The translations under genes and the position numbers were made by a program. This document shows positions 10,853-17,956 of a stretch of DNA of 64,000 nucleotides, one piece after another (the first letter of the stretch is position 1; every line of letters begins with the position of its first letter). Location: NCBI GenBank assembly GCA_963422275.1, contig OY729418.1:1178001-1242000 (forward strand), read 5' to 3'. Source of the stretch: G963422275 sp963422275 (GTDB taxonomy: Bacteria > Pseudomonadota > Alphaproteobacteria > Rhodobacterales > Rhodobacteraceae). Below the pieces are notes generated by a model. It searched no databases. It saw only the letters and a list, made by a program, of their open reading frames with translations, and had not been told where the DNA came from.

Positions 10853-11764
10853 TCATCGACGCCGCGATGGCGGCTCCGACTTTTCCGCCGCTTCGACAAG
10901 GTGCGCATCGGCAAGGTGTGCGTAGCCGGCGGTGGTGCGGTGCCGGCGGTGCCCGAGCAGCTTGCCGACCAGGGGCAGATTCTCGCCCGCCATGACCGCT
11001 TGACTTGCGGCGGTGTGGCGCAGGTCGTGCAGCCGAAGGCTGATGGCGTTCTTGCCGATATCGCGCCAGCGCAGGTCGAGCACTTCGCTCCTGCGACAGC
11101 CGGTGAGCGCCAGCAGCCAGATCGCGGCGACGGCCTCGGGCCATTCCGCTTCGCGGGCGTCGAGGAACCGCGCGACATGGTTGCGCGGGTTCTTCGCGAT
11201 GCCGAGACAGGGGTTGCTGCCGCGCTCGCGCAATCCCCACTCTTCGGCCCGGAACATCATTGCGCGCAGTATCTCGAAGGCGCGGTTGGCCGCGCCGGGT
11301 GGTCCCTGCTCGCCGCGTCGAACCACTCGGCCACGTCCTCGGGGCCGATACGGTCGAGCGGCACCTTGCCGAACGCGGGCAGGATGCGGGCCTTGAGGTA
11401 GATGCGCACGGTCTTGCGCCCCGAGGGCTTCCAGTGCGGCTCGCAGCGGCACAGATACTCGTCTGCGAACTTCCGGAAGGTCGGGGCCATCTTTTCCCGC
11501 TGGATGTCTTCTGCGGGATTGTCGCCCGCGCGAATGCGCGCGAGCATGTCGTGAGCCAGGCGCGGGCCTCCGCAAGCTCCATCTCGCCGTGCCGGGCGAT
11601 GACGATGCGGCGGCTCCGCCCCTCGATACGGGTCTGCACAATCCAGACCTTCCGTCCCGACGGGTGGATCCGAAACCCGGCAGCGCGTTGTCGAACAGGA
11701 TGGTGTCCTTGCCGCCGGGCCTGCTCTCGCGGGCCAGGCGCGGGGTGAGGTCAACGGTGGGCAT
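10853..11764 (-). pseudogene. Tyrosine recombinase, multiply frameshifted
   Basis: The ATG at 11764 has a good ribosome binding site (AGGAGG about 7 nt upstream) and starts MPTVDLTPRLARESRPGGKD. The protein must then be followed through at least three frame changes: RSRRIVIARHGEMELAEARA, then AEDIQREKMAPTFRKFADEY and HWKPSGRKTVRIYLKA, then GAANRAFEILRAMMFRAEEW to the catalytic LRLHDLRHTAASQAVM and HRTTAGYAHL. The stretch between RRSEVLDLRWRDIG and the HxxR box is too short, so part of the catalytic domain is deleted. The start overlaps the end of the next integrase upstream, as in tandem recombinase operons. Confidence 0.75.
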
Positions 11765-12775
11765 GGTGGGCTCCTCCTTCACGCTTTTCGCCGCTTCCGG
11801 CCAGGGCCGCATGGATGCGGTTCGACACCCGGTCGGCGGCGGCGGCAACGGACCGGTCGGACAGGTGGACATAGCGCTCCGTGGTCTCGACCAGGGCGTG
11901 ACCGAGGAGCTTCGCGATCGTCACCATGTCCAAGCCGTTCATGGCCGCGACGGATGCCCAGCTATGGCGAAGGTCGTGCAGCCGCAATCGGGGCAGGCCC
12001 GCCTCGTTGCGAATGCGGGTCCATTGGTACTCGATATTGTCGATGTGCCGCATCGGCGGACGGGCAATCGGGGCTGTATCGGGGGATGGCGTCGATGACG
12101 GCGCGCGCGGTGCTCGACAGCCAGACCGTGCGCGGCCCGGACTTCGAGTCGGGAAGGTGGATGCGCGTGCCGCGAATCCAGTCCCATTCGAGCGAGACGA
12201 CTTCGCCGACGCGGCATCCTGTGAGCATCAGCAGGCGGATGACGGCGACGGCCTGGGGGCACCAGAACTCGTCGCGGGTCAGCACGGCGTTGAGCCGGGC
12301 CATCTCCTCCGCCGTCAGAAACCGCTCCCTGGGCTGCATCCGATATCGCCTGGCGTTCTTGCAGGGGTTGGAGTTGTGGGGGCGGTATTCCCAGAGATCG
12401 ACCATGGACGCGGACCAGTCCTTGACGTGTTCGACGGCGATGGCGTCTACGGTCAAATGGCCGAAGGTGGGCAGGATGTACTTGTCGACCATGTAGGCGT
12501 TGGTCTCCCGGGTTCCGGGCTTCCAGTGCCGGGCCTAGCGTTCGAGGAACTCGGCGGCGAAGGCGTCCATCGGGTGTCCCGGCGTCCTGGGTCCGTTGTC
12601 GTTCTTCACCGTGTCGAGGAAGGCGGCAATCAGCTTGCGGGCCTCGGCGCACGCCGGTCGGCTGCACGGCGAGGCCGAGGCCGGTCACCATGTCGTCGCG
12701 GAGTTCGTACTTCCTGGCGCGGGGCTTGGCGGCGCGGACGCGCCGGGCGAAGGTGGGCTTCGGATTGTCGCTCAT
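11751..12775 (-). pseudogene. Tyrosine recombinase with frameshifts and an amber codon
   Basis: The ATG at 12775 starts MSDNPKPTFARRVRAAKPRA. The frame shifts near residue 40 (MVTGLGLAVQPTG). The core-binding domain is interrupted by TAG at about 12538-12540 inside LER-stop-ARHWKPGTRE. The central part (MVDKYILPTFGHLTVDAI, LLMLTGCRVGEVVSLEW) is intact, a further shift follows SSTARAVIDAIPRY, and the C-terminus shows LRLHDLRHSWASVAAM and ETTERYVHL with the catalytic Tyr. Its stop overlaps the start of the recombinase downstream. Together with the fused pair at 6.2-8.0 kb this makes four recombinase domains within 6.6 kb. Confidence 0.75.
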
Positions 12776-13216
12776 GGCTTGCGGCTCCTGTGTCGGGCCG
12801 CGCGGTGGAGCGAGACGGAATGGACCGTAAGGCTCTACAACTAAGGCATTTTCCGCCAGTTCACGCGATGGCGGGCGCCAGCCGGAAGGGCATCGCCGAT
12901 GCGTCGGGTGTGAGATCCAAGGCCGCCCCCGTGCGGTCGGGACGGCCGGAGCTGCGGCATCGAGGTTCGGGAAATCGCCGGCGGAGGATCCGACGGGCGG
13001 TGCGGTCGAAGCCGCAGGCAGTCGTGCGCGGCACGTTGCCGGAGGCGATGGCGGTGGTACACGGCGAAGCCGTCACCGGCGACGCACGGAGTACTGCGGC
13101 GACGAGCCGAGCACGCGAGGCGGGCGAGGCTGAGAACGCGCCTCCGCGGTAGCGAAGCGCGGGGTGGAAACGCAAGCAGGAGAAGCGGCGGCGCGGAGAT
13201 AGCGCTCCGCACCATA
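12776..13216. other. Gap between integrase and restriction remnants
   Basis: Very GC-rich sequence without a recognisable protein. Open frames exist on both strands but their arginine/alanine-rich composition looks like unselected GC-rich DNA. Confidence 0.4.
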
Positions 13217-13357
13217 GCTCGCTATCGGAAAACCGATCTTGGTAGAGAGGGTCTTGCTTGAACCAAACCTTCATCAACCGCTCGAACGGGTCACCCTTCT
13301 CGGTCTCGCCGCCAGCGATGGACCGGATGTAGTCCAGCGTCTTCTGAAAGCTGTTTC
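13217..13357 (-). pseudogene. N-terminal fragment of a type ISP/helicase restriction enzyme
   Basis: The minus strand reads FQKTLDYIRSIAGGETEKG, then DPFERLMKVWFKQDPLYQDR. This is the opening segment of large SF2 helicase-nuclease restriction enzymes (type ISP and relatives), where FERLMKxxLxxDPLY is a hallmark. The frame ends in unrelated sequence after SDSELW, and an in-frame TGA lies a few codons upstream, so only a stub of about 47 codons remains. It is on the opposite strand from the type ISP remnant at 8.8-9.3 kb, so the two are not simply one split gene. Confidence 0.5.
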
Positions 13358-13529
13358 AAATCCCAAGCGAATCCGGCCGCGCTCTCTGGATTCCGCTGCC
13401 ACCGGAGCTAGGGAGCGGGCGACCGCCACTCGAATGCGAGGACTGAAACCGTCCGGGAAGACCGTGTCTGGGCTTCCCGGCTTTCGGCGCAGCTTTCCAA
13501 AGCCCCCGGTGCAGCAACTGGGGCATCCC

Positions 13530-13558
13530 TTGAAACGTCCGCACGTCCGTGGTAGAAT
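13530..13558 (+). promoter_or_regulatory. Sigma-70-like promoter for the Uma2 nuclease gene
   Basis: TTGAAA at 13530-13535 and TAGAAT at 13553-13558 are separated by exactly 17 bp and lie 24 bp upstream of the ATG at 13582. This is one of the best promoter matches in the window. No purine-rich ribosome binding site stands out between them beyond an A-rich run. Confidence 0.55.
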
Positions 13559-13581
13559 TGGTCACTGTAGCAAAAAAACGG

Positions 13582-14349
13582 ATGTCGCTTATGAGCGACT
13601 CGCTGGCCCCGTCCCGGCCCCTGACCCTGACGGGATCGCTCGGCTCGACCTTCCGGCAAGTCCGGGCGCCTCCCGACGCCGTTCCCGAAATGGCCGCCGA
13701 GTTCGACTGGAACCGGCTCGGCCGGAGGGTGGTCATCGATCCCGTCGCTGGACTGATCGCGTGGATGTCTCCGAGCTCGGCGCATGAGGGCTATGCTCGT
13801 GCCGCCGACAAGGTCGCCGAGGGTGCCGGCGAACGGTTGGGCCTTCTCGTCAAAGCGCTCGGCGGAACGCGCTGGCGGCTGCGACCAGACGACCCGGACA
13901 ACACCGGTGTGGAACCCGATGCCTGCTTCTATGTCGGAGCCAGCGCAGAAGGCTGGCAGGCGGCCTTTGAAAGCGGCGGCCAAGCTGCGGCGGAAGCGAT
14001 CGAGGCAGAGACGCCGCCCGACCTCGTGGTCGAAATCGAGTGGACACAGATCGACCGCGAAAGCGGCAAGGCGCAGCGCTACGCCGAGCTCGGCGTCCGC
14101 GAGATGTGGCGAGCCGAGAAGTCCAGCGACCGCGACAGTGTCACCATTCAAATCCTTGACCTGCAGGCGGACGGCGGGCTGGCGCCAGCCAAGAACGGCT
14201 CGCCGCTCTTCGAAGGCTTGGACGCGGACCGGGTGGAGCGCCTGCTCGCCCTCGCTTACCGGACAAGGCTGCGCGAGATGGAGGGACTGCTGGAGGAGTT
14301 GCTTTCGCCACCAGTTGAGGCGCGTTCCAGCCCGGCTCGCGGAACATGA
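13582..14349 (+). CDS. Uma2-family (DUF820) restriction-endonuclease-like protein
   Basis: This 255-residue protein belongs to the Uma2/DUF820 family, which has a PD-(D/E)XK nuclease fold and spreads by transfer; its cellular role is mostly unknown. Core features are LIAWMSPSSAHEGYA near the N-terminus, GVEPDACFYVG (the PD), then PPDLVVEIEW and KAQRYAELGVREMW, which carry the acidic and basic catalytic positions. The ATG at 13582 was chosen because it follows a well-placed promoter; an in-frame codon at 13549 overlaps that promoter. The C-terminal LREMEGLLEELLSPP is a helical tail common in the family. The frame is intact. Confidence 0.8.
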   Translation: MSLMSDSLAPSRPLTLTGSLGSTFRQVRAPPDAVPEMAAEFDWNRLGRRVVIDPVAGLIAWMSPSSAHEGYARAADKVAEGAGERLGLLVKALGGTRWRLRPDDPDNTGVEPDACFYVGASAEGWQAAFESGGQAAAEAIEAETPPDLVVEIEWTQIDRESGKAQRYAELGVREMWRAEKSSDRDSVTIQILDLQADGGLAPAKNGSPLFEGLDADRVERLLALAYRTRLREMEGLLEELLSPPVEARSSPARGT

Positions 14350-14942
14350 ACCGTTTCAAGAGCGGCGATCCCTGCGAGAACGCGCTTCCCGGAACCGTCC
14401 ATCCAGTTGCCGCAGAGTGCCGTCGGCCCATCGTGCACGCAGTCGGCTGCGGCGAATCACGGGCGGAAGCCGCCCTTGAGCGCAACTGCTCGGTAAATTT
14501 GGTCGCCTGTGGATTCCGCATATCTACGGAATGACACCGCTCGAAAGCCTCCCTTGCAACTCTCAAAGCTGCCAAGCAGGCATTCACCATCAACTGTCGG
14601 CAAACGCTCGCCAAAAACCGGACATGAGCTCAGCTTTCGCAAAGATCTTTCAATGGACTTCCTGTTCGATCCAGACCAGCACCTGGCCGTCGGGGACCAC
14701 GGTGAAGATTTCAGAACTGCATGGCCCAACGATCTCCAATGCTTCCATGCCCCCGCCCGCCTAAACGCTTGCGTCTTTGCGCGCAGGATCGTTCATTGCG
14801 CAATAGTCGTCTCGCTTGTTGAAGGCAGTGCCCTGCGTCGGCGAAGCGATCCTCTTGATCGCTGCCACCATTGTGGTTGTGTCCGAGATCATGCAAGCGC
14901 TCGTGACCGCTAGTTGGCAAGCATCTGCCCAAGGTTCGGGAA
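14350..14942. other. Gap between the Uma2 gene and the IS1595-like element
   Basis: No recognisable gene. Short open frames exist on both strands but none has a start with a ribosome binding site or a familiar motif. The stretch near 14630-14655 resembles an IS-end-like sequence also seen near 58.57 kb (AGCTTTCGCAACGATCTT type), so it may hold decayed IS DNA. Confidence 0.35.
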
Positions 14943-14952
14943 TTGAGTCAAA
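14943..14952. repeat. Target-site duplication, left copy
   Basis: TTGAGTCAAA directly flanks the left end of the IS1595-like element; the identical sequence flanks the right end at 15728-15737. The repeat is itself nearly palindromic. Confidence 0.7.
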
Positions 14953-15727
14953 TTGACTATGCACATGGTTCCGGCGACACAAGGCATTGTGTCCGGGATG
15001 TCGGGTGATGGAATGTTCGCATGACATTCTTGACGTGGAACCGTCCCATGACCGAAATCCCCGCCAGCCTCATCGCCGTCCGATGGCCGAACGGCTTCCG
15101 GTGTCCCGCCTGCGGCCACGACTGCGGATGGCAGCTGAAGACCAGGAAGCACAGCTTCGAGTGCGCCCGTTGCCATCGTCAAACCTCGGTCACCGCCGGC
15201 ACCGAACCAAGCTGTCGCTCGCGATCTGGTTCCGGGCCGCCCATCTGATGGCCACCCATTCCAACGGCATCTCCGCCCTGCAGTTGCAGAAGCGGCTCGG
15301 GGTCGGATCCTGTCGCAGCGCCTGGATGCTCGCCGCCAAGCTTCGCCGTGCCATGGCCACCCCCGAGCGCAGCCCGCTGTCCGGTCTGGTCGAGATTGAT
15401 GAGGTCAGCCAGCCGCAGCACGACAAGGGCGCGCCGCTGGGGCCGGGTGCAACCCTGAAGGCAAGATGCCGGTCGTCGGCGACAAGCCGGCCCATGAAGT
15501 TCTCGCCTGGATCCACACCGCGTTCTCCAATCTCAAGGGCTGGGCGCGGGGCGTCTATCACGGGCTGCGCGCCAAGCGCCTCCAGACCTGTCTCGGCGAG
15601 TTCGTCTTTCGCTTCAATCGGCGCCGAAATCGCCACGCTGCCTTCCTGTCCCTGTTCCTGCAGGCTCTGCGCGCCAAACCCCGCCCCTGCTGCATCTTGA
15701 TCAAACCGGAACTAAGTGCATAAGAAG
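14953..15727 (+). mobile_element. IS1595-like insertion sequence, internally deleted
   Basis: The element is bounded by imperfect terminal inverted repeats: TATGCACATGGTTCCGG at the left and CCGGAACTAAGTGCATA at the right. Both ends are flanked by the direct repeat TTGAGTCAAA (14943-14952 and 15728-15737), a target duplication close to the 8 bp expected for the IS1595 family. At 775 bp it is shorter than typical members because the transposase is deleted inside. The intact flanking duplication shows that it transposed here rather than arriving by recombination. A related right end is present at 34.45 kb on the other strand. Confidence 0.75.
15021..15723 (+). pseudogene. IS1595-family transposase, frameshifted and shortened
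   Basis: The N-terminus has the zinc-ribbon typical of IS1595 transposases: RWPNGFRCPACGHDCGW then FECARCHRQTSVTAGT, with two CxxC pairs. A frameshift follows, and another frame gives KLSLAIWFRAAHLMATHSNG and ISALQLQKRLGVGS, then LVEIDEV with the first catalytic Asp. The middle is deleted, and a third frame (15466-15723) gives the end, FSNLKGWARGVYHGL and FVFRFNRRRNRHAAF. It cannot encode an active enzyme. Confidence 0.8.
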
Positions 15728-15737
15728 TTGAGTCAAA

Positions 15738-15978
15738 ATCAAAGAGCTCATCCGGCAGCTTTCAAGCAAGGCTTTGAGTGTTGCCCGATCTTCAAGCTGA
15801 CTTGGCCCGAAACTTGCTCGCAAGAGACGCTCGATTCACGTGTCGGGCTGTCGAAGTCATGTCAGCATCGAAGTATCGGCGTCTGAGCAAACCGGCAATT
15901 GGAAAGCCGAACTGACAGCTTTCAATCTGCTTCCCGCAATATTTTTCAACCTGATATCAAATCGCTTCACGGAGGAAC
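15738..15978. other. Short gap downstream of fdhC
   Basis: Nothing recognisable beyond the IS target duplication. No strong terminator hairpin is visible after the fdhC stop. Confidence 0.35.
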
Positions 15979-17226
15979 TCACTCTGCGGGAGCAGCGGGC
16001 GCGGCCTCGGGCTTGGAGGACGCGGAATCCGAGGATTCAGCGCTTTTTGCAACCTCTTCTTCGTACCAGAGCGAGTGGTGCTCCTTCGCCCACTGCTTGT
16101 CGACCTTGCCCGTTCCCATGGCGCCAAAGGCTCCTTCCATTCCAATCGAGCCAAGATAGATGTGGGCAATGATGATGGCCATGAACACGAAAGCGACGAC
16201 CGAGTGCCAGAGCTGCGCATACTGCATTTCCTGATACGGAGTGAGGGTTTCCGGCAACGGATCCATGCCAAGGAGCGAAGTGACCCCAAACGCATTCAGC
16301 TTCTCGAAGGTCGCGGCGAACATCGGCATTTCGAACGGAAGCAGGAGCGACAACCCCGACGCCGAGATCGACACGCCGAGAACGATCACGATCCAGAATA
16401 TGATCTTCTGGCCAGCGTTGAATTTTCTTGCGGGCGGGTGCGTGCCCTTGGTGAAGAGCCCTCCGCCTTTTACCAGCCAGATCATGTCGGTGCGATTCGG
16501 AATGTTGTGTCTGATCCAGCAAGCAAACACGAGGACGAGCGCGACGATGAACGCCCAGGCGATATTGTTGTGGATCCATTTGGAAACCCGCGCCAGCGGT
16601 GAAAACACCTCATGGCCAAGCAGCGGAATCAACGCGACGCGCCCGAACAGCGTGACTAGACCCGTGATGCCAAGCACGATGAAGGATATTGCGAGTAGCC
16701 AGTGTGCGCCACGCTCAATCAGCGAAAACCGCAGGAAGGTTTCTCCGGTCTTCTCTCCCTCGATGCGGATACGGCCTCGCAATAGGTAGAATACGGCAAG
16801 AAGCGCAATCATTCCCAGAAGCAGGTACCCGCCATAATTCCTGAGTGGGCCAGCGCGAAGCGAAACCCAAAGCATTCCTTCGTCCTGCACCAGCAAAGTC
16901 GAGCCAGGCGCACTTGTCGAAGCGATGGTGTCGGCACTGCCGTAACGGATTGCACGCCACAGATCGGTATCAGACACGCCTCCCATCGGCCCTAGCTGCT
17001 CAGTCAAGCCAGGAGCGAGCGCAGGGTTGCCTGTGTTGACGCTGCGAAAGGCGTCGTCCAGTCGCTGCCCTCGCTGGCGGGCAAGTATGTCTTCCAGCGT
17101 TTGCGCTCCACCTGTCGTCGTGCGCGCGCCTTCTTCGGCCATGCCAAGCTGGTCCGCCAATCCGCTGGACAGGGGCACGAAGAAAATGACCCATGCAATG
17201 AACAGGCAAGAGATCAGAACTCTCAT
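15979..17226 (-). CDS. fdhC: Formate dehydrogenase gamma subunit, cytochrome b556
   Basis: This 415-residue membrane subunit anchors the formate dehydrogenase and carries two b hemes that pass electrons to quinone. A signal peptide opens the protein (MRVLISCLFIAWVIFF), followed by a periplasmic segment of about 120 residues and then five hydrophobic helices. Heme-ligand candidates are His in ERGAHWLLAISF, WIHNNIAWAF, WIRHNIPNRTDM and LWHSVVAFVFM; the C-terminal GTGKVDKQWAKEHHSLW is a family hallmark. The last 25 residues are rich in Ala, Pro, Glu and Ser. It is third in fdhABC order and is separated from fdhB by 123 bp containing a strong hairpin, unlike the tight fdhA-fdhB spacing. Confidence 0.93.
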   Translation of the reverse strand: MRVLISCLFIAWVIFFVPLSSGLADQLGMAEEGARTTTGGAQTLEDILARQRGQRLDDAFRSVNTGNPALAPGLTEQLGPMGGVSDTDLWRAIRYGSADTIASTSAPGSTLLVQDEGMLWVSLRAGPLRNYGGYLLLGMIALLAVFYLLRGRIRIEGEKTGETFLRFSLIERGAHWLLAISFIVLGITGLVTLFGRVALIPLLGHEVFSPLARVSKWIHNNIAWAFIVALVLVFACWIRHNIPNRTDMIWLVKGGGLFTKGTHPPARKFNAGQKIIFWIVIVLGVSISASGLSLLLPFEMPMFAATFEKLNAFGVTSLLGMDPLPETLTPYQEMQYAQLWHSVVAFVFMAIIIAHIYLGSIGMEGAFGAMGTGKVDKQWAKEHHSLWYEEEVAKSAESSDSASSKPEAAPAAPAE

Positions 17227-17302
17227 TGGTGCGACCTCAATGGTTGGCCAAGCCGCGCTGCGGAATGAGAAGACAAGGCGCTTGCTGAGTTGATGCAAGA
17301 CG

Positions 17303-17327
17303 ACGGAGCGGCCGAGGGCCGCTCCGT
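17303..17327. terminator. Perfect hairpin between fdhB and fdhC
   Basis: An 11-bp perfect stem (ACGGAGCGGCC / GGCCGCTCCGT) with a GAG loop lies between two co-directional genes of one complex. Neither strand has a long T run after it, so on the fdh transcript it is more likely a partial terminator or an mRNA-stabilising structure that sets subunit ratio than a full stop. The role is inferred from position and shape. Confidence 0.5.
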
Positions 17328-17349
17328 TTCAAGATTGAGCGAGGGTCAA

Positions 17350-17943
17350 TCAGCCGCTCTTCTGACCGTAAGCGGTTCCCCAGCCCCAAGCACCAGAACC
17401 GAAGCCGCGCTGCACGACACGTTCGCGATAGATGCCGGAAACGATGTCGCCGTCACCCGCCAAGAGCGCTTTTGTCGCGCACATTTCAGCGCAGAGTGGA
17501 AGCTTGCCTTCCGCGATCCGGTTGCGCCCGTACTTGGAAAACTCGGCCGATGAGTGGTTTTCCTCCGGTCCACCCGCGCAGAACGTGCACTTGTCCATCT
17601 TGCCCCGAGAACCGAAATTTCCCGCCTGCGGAAACTGAGGCGCGCCAAAAGGACATGCGATCAGGCAGTATCCGCAACCAATGCAGAGATCCTTGGAGTG
17701 AAGAACAATGCCGTCTTCGTCCTGGTAGAAGCAGTCAACCGGGCACACGGCCATGCAGGGAGCGTCGGAACAATGCATGCAAGCCACGGAAAGCGAACGC
17801 TCGCCAGGCATGCCGTCATTGATCGTCACCACCCTGCGTCGGTTGATGCCCCAAGGCACCTCGTTTTCGTTTTTGCATGCCGTCACGCAAGCATTGCATT
17901 CAATGCAACGCTCAGCGTCGCACAGGAACTTAGCTCGTGCCAT
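17350..17943 (-). CDS. fdhB: Formate dehydrogenase beta subunit, four [4Fe-4S] clusters
   Basis: This 197-residue ferredoxin-like subunit wires electrons from FdhA to the cytochrome b subunit. Four cysteine clusters are visible: CIECNACVTACKNEN (residues about 14-28), CMHCSDAPCMAVCPVDCF (about 55-72), CIGCGYCLIACPFGAP (about 87-102) and CTFC plus CAEMC (about 118 and 152). A long C-terminal membrane anchor, as in E. coli FdnH, is absent, so it is the short soluble type. The start at 17943 (MARAKFLCDAERC) lies 13 bp after the fdhA stop. Confidence 0.94.
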   Translation of the reverse strand: MARAKFLCDAERCIECNACVTACKNENEVPWGINRRRVVTINDGMPGERSLSVACMHCSDAPCMAVCPVDCFYQDEDGIVLHSKDLCIGCGYCLIACPFGAPQFPQAGNFGSRGKMDKCTFCAGGPEENHSSAEFSKYGRNRIAEGKLPLCAEMCATKALLAGDGDIVSGIYRERVVQRGFGSGAWGWGTAYGQKSG

Positions 17944-17956
17944 TTCCCATTCCTCC

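Noticed and set aside
6195..12775. Recoding of TAG as a sense codon, suggested by several in-frame amber codons
   Set aside because: TAG ends intact genes at their natural C-termini (phnM, both TbpB-like genes, the TupA-like/cytochrome c gene), and the interrupted genes also carry frameshifts, deletions and a TGA. Ordinary decay explains it.
12841..13215. Long open minus-strand frame in the GC-rich gap
   Set aside because: Its arginine, serine and proline-rich composition, lack of motifs and lack of a ribosome binding site fit a chance frame in GC-rich DNA.
16000..16700. Plus-strand frames opposite fdhC
   Set aside because: They are antisense to a clear membrane subunit and lack motifs.
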